Assembly (NCBI RefSeq): GCF_001426905.1
Contig: NZ_LMFQ01000023.1
Coordinates: forward strand, 186,001-250,000
Direction of reading: 5' to 3'
DNA from: Caulobacter sp. Root1455
GTDB taxonomy: Bacteria; Pseudomonadota; Alphaproteobacteria; Caulobacterales; Caulobacteraceae
Length of the DNA stretch: 64,000 bases
The notes below the pieces were generated by a model, which was not told the origin of the DNA, ran no database searches, and saw nothing but the letters and a program-made list of their open reading frames with translations. Positions within the stretch are counted from its first letter, which is position 1, and the number at the start of each line of letters is the position of its first letter. The position numbers and the translations under genes were made by a program. This document shows, piece by piece, positions 27,028-35,875 of the stretch.

Positions 27028-27296
27028 GCCTAGGCCCGTCATGCGAGACCCGGCGGCGTTGCCGCGCGGACACAGGCCGGCTCGGCCTTGGTCTCTCGAC
27101 CCCTAGGGGGATGACGGTCCGGCGCGGCGTGCGCTAGGCTCCGCCCGTCCGAAATCCAGTGTGGTTCATGTCCGAGATTGTGTTCGAGGCCCGGGCCTAA
27201 GGCTCCGAACCTCCCGTTCGCAAGCTGATCAGGCCCCGATCCGTCGCGTCTCTCGCGAGGGACGCGTTCTCACGCCTCGATCTTCGGACCACTTCC

Positions 27297-27572
27297 TTGA
27301 ACATTTCAAAGCCGCAGCAACGCACGCTGCACGCGCTGGCGCAGGGCGCCCGCATCGAACTCCTGCGTGACGACAAAGGCCGCATCGTCGGCGCCGACTG
27401 CATCACCGGCGAGGGCTGGCGCCTGAGCGACTGCACGCTGGGGGTCTTCAAGACCCTCAAGCGGCGACGTTTCATCGCCAGTACCGACGGCGGGCCCTAC
27501 CGGATCACCCGCCAAGGCGCGGCCAACCTGCGCAGTCAGCTGGACAACCGCGTCACGGCGCGGGGCTGGTAG
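27297..27572 (+). CDS. yjhX: YjhX-family (UPF0386) putative toxin
   Basis: This 91-residue protein matches the YjhX family along its whole length: [20 protein letters not shown] at the start, [20 protein letters not shown] in the middle, and [19 protein letters not shown] at the end. In E. coli, YjhX is proposed as the toxin partner of YjhQ. No acetyltransferase-like YjhQ is adjacent, so it is an orphan here. The start is a TTG at 27297. The 269-base region upstream holds partial inverted repeats (CCGTCAT 27036 / ATGACGG 27111; GAGACC 27045 / GGTCTC 27090) but no other gene. Confidence 0.88.
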   Translation: MNISKPQQRTLHALAQGARIELLRDDKGRIVGADCITGEGWRLSDCTLGVFKTLKRRRFIASTDGGPYRITRQGAANLRSQLDNRVTARGW

Positions 27573-27631
27573 CTAGGTCTTTGCTTTCGCGCATTTTCTT
27601 CACGCGAACCGGCATCCACTTCGCTCGAATG

Positions 27632-28195
27632 CTAGGCGAGACGGAAGAAGAAGACGCGCGCGGCCCCATAGTCGCGCGCGTCGAGCCGTTCGAACCCCGC
27701 CGGCGCCGGATCGGGCTCGTCGCGGCCGCGTTCGAACATCACGATCGCGCCGGGCGCCAGCCAGTCGCCGGCCACCAGCGCGGCCAGGGCCTTTTCGCCC
27801 AGGCCCTTGGCGTAGGGCGGGTCGAGGAAGGCGATGTCGAACGGCGCGCCGACGCTGCCGGGGCGCGGGCCCGGATCGGTGGCGTCGCGCCGGTGCACCC
27901 GGGCCTGGCCGAACAGGCCGAAGGCTTCCATGTTCTCGCGGATCGCGCCGCGCGCGGCGTCGTCGGTCTCGACGAACAGGCAGAAGGCCGCGCCGCGCGA
28001 CATCGCCTCCAGGCCCAGGGCTCCGGAGCCGGCGAACAGGTCGATCACCCGCGCGCCGTGCAGCTCCGGCGCCCAGGCGGCGTGCTCGAGGATGTTGAAC
28101 ACCGCCTGCCGGGCCCGGTCGGAGGTCGGGCGGGTGGTGTCGCCCGGCGGGGTGGCGATGGCCTTGCCGCGATACCGGCCCGAGACGACGCGCAT
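27632..28195 (-). CDS. rsmD: 16S rRNA (guanine(966)-N2)-methyltransferase
   Basis: This 187-residue SAM-dependent enzyme methylates G966 in the small subunit. The RsmD signature is present: MRVVSGRYRGKAI, TRPTSDRARQAVFNIL, the SAM motif DLFAGSGALGLEAMSRGA, and the catalytic DPPY (AFLDPPYAKG). The stop of the downstream TMEM175-like gene is on the same strand with a 2-base gap from this start, so the two are probably co-transcribed. Confidence 0.95.
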   Translation of the reverse strand: MRVVSGRYRGKAIATPPGDTTRPTSDRARQAVFNILEHAAWAPELHGARVIDLFAGSGALGLEAMSRGAAFCLFVETDDAARGAIRENMEAFGLFGQARVHRRDATDPGPRPGSVGAPFDIAFLDPPYAKGLGEKALAALVAGDWLAPGAIVMFERGRDEPDPAPAGFERLDARDYGAARVFFFRLA

Positions 28196-28197
28196 GC

Positions 28198-28830
28198 TCA
28201 GGCCTCGGCCTCGGCCGCGTCGGGCTTGGGCTGCAGGCGACGACCGATAAGGGTGAGGGCCGCCGAGACGACCGCGATGGCGATGAAGCCCCAGACCGTG
28301 CCGGTCAGCACGCTGACGAACGTCAGGCCGCAGAACAGGCCGGGCAGCAGCGAGACCCGCGCCAGGATGAACAGCCGCGTCGACAGGTCGATCGGCTCGA
28401 CCAGCTTGCCGATGAAGGCCGCGTAGCCCCAGGCCAGGCCCTGGGCGATCCCGACGCCGGCGACCAGGCCGACATAGAGGATCAGCGCGCCGGCGCTGTT
28501 GGCTTCCCACAGCAGCTGGGTGCCCAGGGGCAGCAGCGCCACCAGGCCCAGCATCAGGAAGTTGAGCACGTCGAGCACGCCGTCGGCCTTCACCAGGCGG
28601 GAATAGGTGCGGCGATGGCTGATCCACAGCACGCCGATCGCGGCGAAGCTGACCGCGTAGGCCAGCAGCTTGGCGGCCATCAGGTGAAAGAACGATCCCA
28701 CGTCGCCATGCCAGCCCTCGGGCGGATGGATCTCGATGGCCAGCAGGGTGATGGCGATCGCGAACACCGCGTCCGAGAACAGGATCAGCCGGTGCAGGTG
28801 CTGTGCTTCCTTGTCGGTGATATCGGTCAT
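28198..28830 (-). CDS. TMEM175-family (DUF1211) potassium channel-like protein
   Basis: This 210-residue membrane protein has six hydrophobic segments and the family hallmark FSDAVFAIAITLLAIEI in the first helix (FSD motif); the isoleucines of that helix form the selectivity filter of TMEM175 channels. Bacterial members conduct K+ as tetramers. It lies upstream of rsmD on the same strand. A function as a K+ channel in this organism is by family resemblance. Confidence 0.88.
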   Translation of the reverse strand: MTDITDKEAQHLHRLILFSDAVFAIAITLLAIEIHPPEGWHGDVGSFFHLMAAKLLAYAVSFAAIGVLWISHRRTYSRLVKADGVLDVLNFLMLGLVALLPLGTQLLWEANSAGALILYVGLVAGVGIAQGLAWGYAAFIGKLVEPIDLSTRLFILARVSLLPGLFCGLTFVSVLTGTVWGFIAIAVVSAALTLIGRRLQPKPDAAEAEA

Positions 28831-28969
28831 GCGCGCCCCGCTTCCTGTCCCGCCGCGTTTCTGCCCGGATGTGTGCCGCGCGCCGGCCATCGCGGCAAGT
28901 CGCGTATCGCATGGCTTGCGCCGCGCGCGGCGAACGCCTAGCGATGATCCTGGGTCAGGATCGAAAACA

Positions 28970-29911
28970 GTGGTGCTAGCAGAGCTTCGACGGTCGCCGT
29001 TCCTGGACGATCTGACGCCGGCCGACCGGCGCGTCGTTCCGCTTCTGCTGACCCTGCCCATCGGCATGATCGCGGCCGTGCTGGCGGCCGTGATCTGCGG
29101 CGCCGCGGTGTTCGTGGCCTTCGCGATCGGTGGCGGCGGGGTGGATGCGCCCGAGCGGATGATGGCCGCGATCGGCCGCGGCGAGACGCCGACCGGCTTC
29201 ACCCAGGTCGCCTTCATGCTCAGCCTGCTGGCCTTCGCCAACGGCGGCATGGCCCTCGCCTTCGTGGGGGTCGCCGCGCTGCTGCACCGCCGCCGGCTGG
29301 CGTCGTATTTCACGATCGCGCCCCGGTTCCGCTGGCGGCTGCTGCTGCTGGGCCTGGGCCTGTTCGCGGTGACGATCGGGCCGCTGCTGCTGGCCTCGGC
29401 GGCGCTGGACCCCAAGGCGCCGGGCGCGCCGATCCTGGCGGTCAGCCCGGACCTGGCTGGACGCCTGATCTATGCGCTGATGGTCGTGTCCCTGCTGCTG
29501 ATCGCCGCCGCCGCCGAGGAGCTGGTCTTCCGGGGCTGGCTGATCAAGGTGGTCGGCGCCTGGTTCCCCGATCCGCGCGTCGTGCTGGTGCTGAGCGGCC
29601 TGCTGTTCTCGGCGATCCATTTCGATCCCAATCTCGACGCCTTCCTGACGCGGCTGGCCATGGGCGTGGGACTGGCCTGGATGACCCTGCGCCTGGGCGG
29701 CGTCGAATTCGCCATCGGAGCTCACGCGGCCAACAACATCGTCATCCTGCTGTTCATCCAGCCGATGGCGCTGAAGCCCGAGCCGCCGCACGCCTTCCCG
29801 CCCGAGACCCTGGTCATCGCGCCCCTGATGCTGGCCGGCTACGTGGCCCTGGCCGAGATCGCCGCGCGGTGGGCGCCGCTGCGTCGCTGGACCCGGCTGG
29901 CGGCCACCTGA
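28970..29911 (+). CDS. CPBP family intramembrane metalloprotease
   Basis: This 313-residue membrane protein (about eight hydrophobic segments) carries the CAAX-protease/bacteriocin-processing (ABI, Rce1-like) motifs: EELVFRGWL (EExxxR) near residue 184, LLFSAIHFDPN (F-x-x-x-H) near 211, and a third region AIGAHAANN near 250 with the conserved His-x-x-x-Asn. The start is one of two tandem GTG codons (28970/28973), placed after a TCAGGA sequence. The substrate is unknown. It is convergent with the pseudouridine synthase gene. Confidence 0.9.
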   Translation: MVLAELRRSPFLDDLTPADRRVVPLLLTLPIGMIAAVLAAVICGAAVFVAFAIGGGGVDAPERMMAAIGRGETPTGFTQVAFMLSLLAFANGGMALAFVGVAALLHRRRLASYFTIAPRFRWRLLLLGLGLFAVTIGPLLLASAALDPKAPGAPILAVSPDLAGRLIYALMVVSLLLIAAAAEELVFRGWLIKVVGAWFPDPRVVLVLSGLLFSAIHFDPNLDAFLTRLAMGVGLAWMTLRLGGVEFAIGAHAANNIVILLFIQPMALKPEPPHAFPPETLVIAPLMLAGYVALAEIAARWAPLRRWTRLAAT

Positions 29912-29920
29912 GCTAGAGCG

Positions 29921-31468
29921 TCACCGCTTGCCGCGCGGCGGAGCCCCCGAGCCGCCCGGACGCGGACCGCTGGGCTTGCCGCCCGGGCGCGGAGCGCCCC
30001 CGTGGGCATCTGCGCGCGGAGCGCCCCTATGGGCGTCTGCGCGCGGGGCGCCCTTGGGGCCGTCGGGGCGAGCGCCGGCCGACTTGGCCATGCCCGGCTT
30101 GGACCACACCTTGCCCGCCTCGCCGGGCTTGGAGCCGGCGGTCTTGGGGCCGGCGGTCTTGGGGCCCGCCGCCTTGACCGTGCCGGGCTTGCCGCCCGTC
30201 CTGCCGTCCTTCTGAGCCGGACCGTCGCCCAGCGGCTTGTAGCCATTGGCCCGCAGCGCGCCGAGCTTCGGCTTGTCGGACCCTTTCGAGGGTCGGGCGT
30301 CCTTGCCTTGGGCGGCGCGCTTGTCGGCCGCGTTCTTGTCGGCCATCTCCTTGTCGCGGATCCGCTTGGCGGCCGCGTCGCGGTAGGACAGCGGCTTGGG
30401 GCCGATCATCTTGCTCTCGATCGACTTCTTGGCCGGACGCACGGGCTCGCGGCCGACGATCGACGGCTTCTTCTTGGGCTTGGCCCAGCCCGGCTTGCGG
30501 ACGAACTTCTCTTCCTCGACCTTTTCGTCGGGGATCAGGATCGAGGTCTGAACCGCCTTGTTGGTGCGGGGCACGCCGCGTCGCTGCATGTCGCCGCCGC
30601 CCGCCGTGCCGACGGCCTTCAGCGGATCGGCCACGCCGATGAACTGCGGCTTGTCGCCCTTGGGCATGTTCTCTTCGGCGACGATGCCTTCCAGCAGTTC
30701 GCGGATCACCCGGGGCCCGACCTCCTCGACCTGGCCCGGCAGCAGCGTCCCCAGCGCGAACGGGCCATAGGACAGGCGGATCAGGCGGTTGACCTTCAGG
30801 CCGATGGACTCCAGCACCCGCCGCACTTCGCGGTTCTTGCCCTCGCTGAGCGACAGGGTGATCCAGATGTTCTTACCGCCGGCCTTTTCCTGGGCCTTGT
30901 CCAGGCGGGCCTCGATCGGGCCGTAGCGCACGCCCTCGACCGTGCACCCGTCCTTCAGCTTGTCCAGCTTGGCCTGGGTGGTGTCGCCGAAGGCGCGAGC
31001 GCGATAGCGGCGCACCCAGGCGTTCTGCGGCATCTCCAGCGCCCGCGACAGGGCGCCGTCATTGGTCAGCAGCAGCAGGCCCTCGGAGTTGAGGTCCAGG
31101 CGTCCGACCGAGATCAGGCGCGGCAGGTCGCGCGGCAGGGCCTGGAACACCGTCGGGCGCTGCTTGGGATCGTTGTGGGTGGTCATCAAGCCGCTGGGCT
31201 TGTGATAGCGGAACACCCGCGTCGCCTCGGGCTCGTCGATCATCTTGCCGTCGACGGTCAGGATGTCGCCGGGGCGGACCTTGACGGCGGGGGTGGTCAG
31301 GACCTCGCCGTTCAGCGCCACCCGGCCGTCCTCGATCAGCCGTTCGACCGCGCGCCGCGAGGCCACGCCGGCCCGGGCCAGCATCTTGGCGACCCGCGCG
31401 CCCTCTCCGTCGTCGTCCTGACCCGGAATGGCGTTGTCATGCAGGTGGGGCTGGTATTTCTCGGTCAC
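29921..31468 (-). CDS. rluB: RluB/RsuA-family pseudouridine synthase with long basic tail
   Basis: This 515-residue protein has an S4 RNA-binding domain (RVAKMLARAGVASRRAVERLIEDGRV) and a RsuA-family catalytic domain with the nucleophilic Asp in SVGRLDLNSEGLLLLTND. Family members of 250-300 residues modify 23S rRNA (U2605 for RluB). About 240 extra C-terminal residues are Lys/Pro/Gly/Ala-rich and end in short tandem units (GAPRADAH, TAGPK-type). Such tails are common in alphaproteobacterial homologues and may bind RNA. The exact target is inferred. Confidence 0.9.
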   Translation of the reverse strand: MTEKYQPHLHDNAIPGQDDDGEGARVAKMLARAGVASRRAVERLIEDGRVALNGEVLTTPAVKVRPGDILTVDGKMIDEPEATRVFRYHKPSGLMTTHNDPKQRPTVFQALPRDLPRLISVGRLDLNSEGLLLLTNDGALSRALEMPQNAWVRRYRARAFGDTTQAKLDKLKDGCTVEGVRYGPIEARLDKAQEKAGGKNIWITLSLSEGKNREVRRVLESIGLKVNRLIRLSYGPFALGTLLPGQVEEVGPRVIRELLEGIVAEENMPKGDKPQFIGVADPLKAVGTAGGGDMQRRGVPRTNKAVQTSILIPDEKVEEEKFVRKPGWAKPKKKPSIVGREPVRPAKKSIESKMIGPKPLSYRDAAAKRIRDKEMADKNAADKRAAQGKDARPSKGSDKPKLGALRANGYKPLGDGPAQKDGRTGGKPGTVKAAGPKTAGPKTAGSKPGEAGKVWSKPGMAKSAGARPDGPKGAPRADAHRGAPRADAHGGAPRPGGKPSGPRPGGSGAPPRGKR

Positions 31469-31563
31469 GGCGTCGGTCCTTCAAGGGCTGGGCGCATCTC
31501 ACGATGGGCGGTTTTCTAATGCGCACCGAACCGGGCGGGGATCAAGGTGGACGCATATCAGGA

Positions 31564-31599
31564 ATAGTATATACTTCGTGTATCGCGGAGACATACTAT
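31564..31599. promoter_or_regulatory. Nested palindromes at the start of the DUF7662/PIN operon
   Basis: ATAGTAT (31564-31570) is the inverse complement of ATACTAT (31593-31599), the latter overlapping the start codon; inside is the perfect palindrome AGTATATACT (31566-31575). The sequence is AT-rich relative to its surroundings and includes a TATACT-like -10 element, so it may be both promoter and operator. Confidence 0.5.
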
Positions 31600-32146
31600 G
31601 AAGCCGACGAAGTACGAACCGCTGAAGCGTCACCTCGAGGGGATGTTCCAGCACGGCGAGGTGCGTCTCTCCTTCGCGGAGATCGAAAGGATCCTGGGCT
31701 TTTCATTGCCGCCCTCGGCCTACGATGCTCAGCCCTGGTGGTCGAACACCCGCGCGGGCCACTCACAGGCGGCCGCCTGGCTGGACGCCGGGTGGAAGAC
31801 CGCCACGTTGGACCTCGCGGCGCGTCAGGTGAGCTTCGTAAAGGCCGCCGCGCTCGGCGTGGCCGAGGACGGGGCGAGCTTTCAACACCAGGATACGGAA
31901 GCCATCGTCCTGCCGATCGCGGCGCTCCACACGCGTGCCCTGCGTATGATCGACGAGCATGTGAAGGAGCATGGCGGCGACCGGTCCGGCGCCTGTGTCG
32001 CCCTGCTAGATCAACTGGCCAATGACCGGCTCGCGGCGATGGTCGACTGGTTCCAGAAGCGGTCGCCTCCCTTGACGGACGATGTCGATATCGTCGCCCT
32101 GATCCAAGAAGGCCGTGATGAGCGCGACGAGCGCTATGAGCGATGA
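31598..32146 (+). CDS. DUF7662-like protein, candidate antitoxin partner of PIN toxin
   Basis: This 182-residue soluble protein begins with a domain resembling DUF7662 (KYEPL...LSFAEIERILGFSLPPSA, QPWWSN, HSQAAAWLDAGWKTATLDLAARQVSF; residues 5-80). The C-terminal half (about 95-182) is helical, contains MIDEHVKEHGGDRSGACVAL and ends in a charged DERDERYER tail. It overlaps the downstream PIN-domain gene by 29 bases and has its own AGTATATACT-type operator, the layout of a toxin-antitoxin pair. An antitoxin role is inferred. GGAG lies 7 bases before the ATG. Confidence 0.75.
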   Translation: MKPTKYEPLKRHLEGMFQHGEVRLSFAEIERILGFSLPPSAYDAQPWWSNTRAGHSQAAAWLDAGWKTATLDLAARQVSFVKAAALGVAEDGASFQHQDTEAIVLPIAALHTRALRMIDEHVKEHGGDRSGACVALLDQLANDRLAAMVDWFQKRSPPLTDDVDIVALIQEGRDERDERYER

Positions 32147-32561
32147 AGTGGTGCTGGACGCTTCGGTCGCCGTGAACTGGCTGCTTTCGGGATCGCGTCC
32201 GGGCGGGACACTGCCGTTCTTCCGTGCGGAGGTGCGACGCAGCGCGCCGGACCTGATCTTCGCCGAGTTTGTGTTTGTCGCGAGCCGGCTGGTTCGACGC
32301 GGCTTGGTTTCGAAGGTGGCGGCTCGCGAGACAATCGAGAAGCTGCCGTATCTGCTGGACGAGGTCGCGCCTCTGAGCGATTTGGCTGTGTCGGCCTATG
32401 ATCTTGCGGCCCGTTACAGCTTTTCCACCTACGACGCCATCTACCTGACCCTCGCCCTGCTGCGCGATGTTCCCCTCGTCACGGCCGACGCGAGGCTTGC
32501 CAGAAGGGCGGTCGACGTCGGCCTGGCCGGCCATGTCCGCCTTTTGACCCCGGAGTCATGA
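32118..32561 (+). CDS. vapC: PIN-domain ribonuclease toxin, VapC type
   Basis: This 147-residue protein has the four acidic residues of a VapC active site: D14 (VVLDASVAV), E50 (LIFAEFVF), D106 (FSTYDAIYLTLA) and D124 (VTADARL). PIN toxins cleave RNA in a metal-dependent way. Start ATG 32118 follows AGAAGG by 5 bases; GTG 32115 and ATG 32136 are alternatives. It overlaps the upstream DUF7662-like gene and its stop overlaps tadA (ATGA). Confidence 0.88.
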   Translation: MSATSAMSDEVVLDASVAVNWLLSGSRPGGTLPFFRAEVRRSAPDLIFAEFVFVASRLVRRGLVSKVAARETIEKLPYLLDEVAPLSDLAVSAYDLAARYSFSTYDAIYLTLALLRDVPLVTADARLARRAVDVGLAGHVRLLTPES

Positions 32562-33037
32562 CCATCACCGCCCCCTCGCTCACCGACGAAGCCGCCATGG
32601 TTCTGGCCCTGGACGAGGCGCGTGCCGCCGCGGCGCGCGGCGAGACGCCGGTGGGGGCGGTGATCCTGAACCCCGCGACGGGCGAGGTGATCGCCAAGGC
32701 CGGCAACGGTCCGATCGGCGCCCACGACCCTACGGCTCACGCCGAGATCGCGGCCATGCGGATCGCCGCCGCCAAGCTCGGCAACTACCGCCTGACCGAC
32801 CTGACCCTGGTGGTGACCCTGGAGCCCTGCGCCATGTGCGCCGGGGCGGTCAGCCACGCGCGGATCGGCCGGGTGGTGTTCGGGGCCGAGGATCCCAAGG
32901 GCGGGGCGGTGGTCCACGGCCCGAAGTTCTTCGCCCAGCCCACCTGCCACTGGCGGCCCGAGGTCGTCGGCGGGGTGATGGCCCAGGAGAGCGCGGACCT
33001 GCTGCGGGGGTTCTTCAGGGAACGGCGGAAGAAGTGA
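32558..33037 (+). CDS. tadA: tRNA-specific adenosine deaminase
   Basis: This 159-residue enzyme converts A34 of tRNA-Arg(ACG) to inosine. The zinc site is H-A-E (AHDPTAHAEIAAMR) plus PCAMC (VTLEPCAMCAGAV), with TadA features KLGNYRLTDLTL, RIGRVVFGAEDPKGGA and a C-terminal LLRGFFRERRKK. Its ATG overlaps the PIN-toxin stop, so it can be read from the same transcript; a promoter for tadA alone was not identified. Confidence 0.92.
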   Translation: MTITAPSLTDEAAMVLALDEARAAAARGETPVGAVILNPATGEVIAKAGNGPIGAHDPTAHAEIAAMRIAAAKLGNYRLTDLTLVVTLEPCAMCAGAVSHARIGRVVFGAEDPKGGAVVHGPKFFAQPTCHWRPEVVGGVMAQESADLLRGFFRERRKK

Positions 33038-33049
33038 CGCCCCCAGGCC

Positions 33050-33079
33050 CGTCATCGTCGGACAAGCCCGAGGATGACG
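33050..33079. terminator. Hairpin between convergent tadA and secreted-protein genes
   Basis: CGTCATCGTCGG pairs with CCGAGGATGACG (one mismatch) across a 6-base loop. There is no strong U-tract. Confidence 0.5.
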
Positions 33080-33084
33080 GTGAG

Positions 33085-33492
33085 TTAGTTCACCATCGCC
33101 GAGCCGAGCAGCACCTTGGCGCCCTTGCGGCCCAGGACCTTGTCGGCGGCGTCCTGCATCTGGCCGCCCAGATAGTTCAGGTCCGGCGCCGCGCCGCGCG
33201 GCAGGTTGGCGGTGTAGGTCATCAGCACCTGGGCGAAGGCGGCGCGCAGGCGGGGCTCGGACTGCTGGGCGCGCTCCATCAGGGCCGGATCCGGCGACTG
33301 CACCCCGGTCTCGAGGGTCATGACGCCCCGGCGGCCGTCGCGGCGGATCGTGGTCGCCGTCAGGGGCTGCAGGGCGAAATAGGTCACGGGCGCGGCCTTC
33401 TCGGCCTTGCCGTGACCGGCGAAGGCGGGCGGGGCGGCCAGGCTGGCGGCGGCCAGCAGCGACAAGACGGACAGGGCGATTGCGCGGCGCAT
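33085..33492 (-). CDS. Secreted protein of unknown function
   Basis: This 135-residue protein has a signal peptide (MRRAIALSVLSLLAAASLAAPPAFA-G). The mature part has a YFALQPLTATTIRRDGRRGVMTLETGV stretch that weakly recalls the FliL periplasmic fold, followed by helices; no firm family match. It is transcribed toward tadA and away from flmA. Confidence 0.75.
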   Translation of the reverse strand: MRRAIALSVLSLLAAASLAAPPAFAGHGKAEKAAPVTYFALQPLTATTIRRDGRRGVMTLETGVQSPDPALMERAQQSEPRLRAAFAQVLMTYTANLPRGAAPDLNYLGGQMQDAADKVLGRKGAKVLLGSAMVN

Positions 33493-33536
33493 GCGCCCTT
33501 ATGGCACGATGGGATTGACGTCCTCTTTACGTCTGA

Positions 33537-34654
<1,118 letters not shown>

Positions 34655-34655
<1 letters not shown>

Positions 34656-35860
34656 TGCCGCCCTCCGCGGGAGACAGCGCGGCGCCGCTCCCCTTCCTGC
34701 CCTACGGCCGTCAGACCATCGAGGACGACGACGTGGCGGCGGTGGCGGCGGCCCTGCGCGCCGACTTCCTGACCACGGGGCCCACCGTCGAGGCCTTCGA
34801 GGCGGCGTTCAAGCGGAAGGTCGGGGCCGAGCACGCGATCGCCGTGGCCAACGGCACCGCCACCCTGCACCTGGCCATGCTGGCCCTGGGGATCGGCGAG
34901 GGCGATCTCTGCATCGCGCCCTCGGTCACCTTCCTGGCCACCGCCAACTGCGCCCGCTATGTCGGGGCCGAGGTGGTGTTCGCCGATGTCGATCCGGGCA
35001 GCGGCCTGATGACGCCCGAGACCCTGGCCGAGGCGCTGAACCGCGCCGGTTCAGGCCCGTTCGGCGGCCGTCGGATCAAGGCCGTGCTGCCCGTCCACCT
35101 GCGCGGCGACGTCTGCGACCTGCCGGCCCTGCGCGAGCTGGCGGCCGGGGCCGGGGCGGTGCTGGTCGAGGATGCGCCCCACGCCCTGGGTTCGGTCGGG
35201 ACCTTCAACGGCGTCGCCCACCCGGTCGGCGACGGCGCCTTTTCCAGCTTCGCCAGCTTCTCGTTCCATCCGGTCAAGACCCTGGCCACCGGCGAGGGCG
35301 GCATGCTGACCACCAATGACGCGGCCCTGGCGGCCCGGGCCCGATCCTTGCGCGGCCACGGCATGGTCCGCCCGGCCGGCGCCGAGCCCTGGGTCTACGA
35401 GATGCCGGAGCTGGGCTTCAACTACCGCATCCCCGACGTGCTCTGCGCCCTGGGGATCTCGCAGCTTTCCAAGCTCGACCGCTTCGTGGCCCGTCGCCGG
35501 GCCCTGACGGCGCTCTATGCCGAGAAGCTGGCCGCCCTGGCCCCGACCGCGCGCCTGGCGACCAGCCCGGCCTGGTCCGACCCGGCCCTGCACCTGCTGA
35601 CCGTGTTGATCGACTTCGAAGCCGCCGGCACGAGCCGCCGCGCGGTGGTCGAGGCGCTGAAGGCGCGCGGCGTGGGCAGCCAGGTCCACTACATCCCGGT
35701 GCACACCCAGCCCTACTACCAGACCCGCTACGGCGCCCTGGACCTGCCCGGCGCCGAGGCCTGGTACGCTCGCTGCCTGACCCTGCCGCTGTATCCGACG
35801 ATGGCGGATGGGGATGTGGATCGCGTGGTCGAGGCGCTGGCCAAATCCCTCTCTCTTTGA
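34655..35860 (+). CDS. flmB: PLP-dependent sugar aminotransferase, flagellin modification
   Basis: This 401-residue DegT/DnrJ/EryC1-family protein resembles PseC/FlmB, which aminates the FlmA product at C4. The PLP lysine is K208 in FSFHPVKTLATGEGG; other landmarks are TVEAFEAAF, NGTATLHLA and EDAPHALGS. It overlaps flmA by one base (TGATG). A 9-bp hairpin (CCCTCTCTC-TTT-GAGAGAGGG) covers its stop codon at 35847-35867 and may act as terminator. Confidence 0.94.
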
Positions 35861-35867
35861 GAGAGGG
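35847..35867 (+). terminator. Hairpin overlapping the flmB stop codon
   Basis: Perfect 9-bp stem with a TTT loop; the TGA stop (35858-35860) lies at the loop/stem junction. No U-tract follows. Confidence 0.5.
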
Positions 35868-35875
35868 CGAGCCGC

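Noticed and set aside
24769..27042. 757-codon minus-strand frame opposite the AsmA-like gene
   Set aside because: It is a shadow of the GC-rich coding strand; sequence is repetitive (His/Gln/Gly/Val/Asp-rich) and the plus strand carries a signal/membrane helix and family features.
27036..27117. Pair of nested inverted repeats (CCGTCAT/ATGACGG, GAGACC/GGTCTC)
   Set aside because: Arms are only 6-7 bases with long spacing; may be a decayed element but not supportable as a feature.
27168..27200. Ten-codon frame MSEIVFEARA before the YjhX gene
   Set aside because: Too short to support and followed by no continuing frame; could be a remnant of a longer gene.
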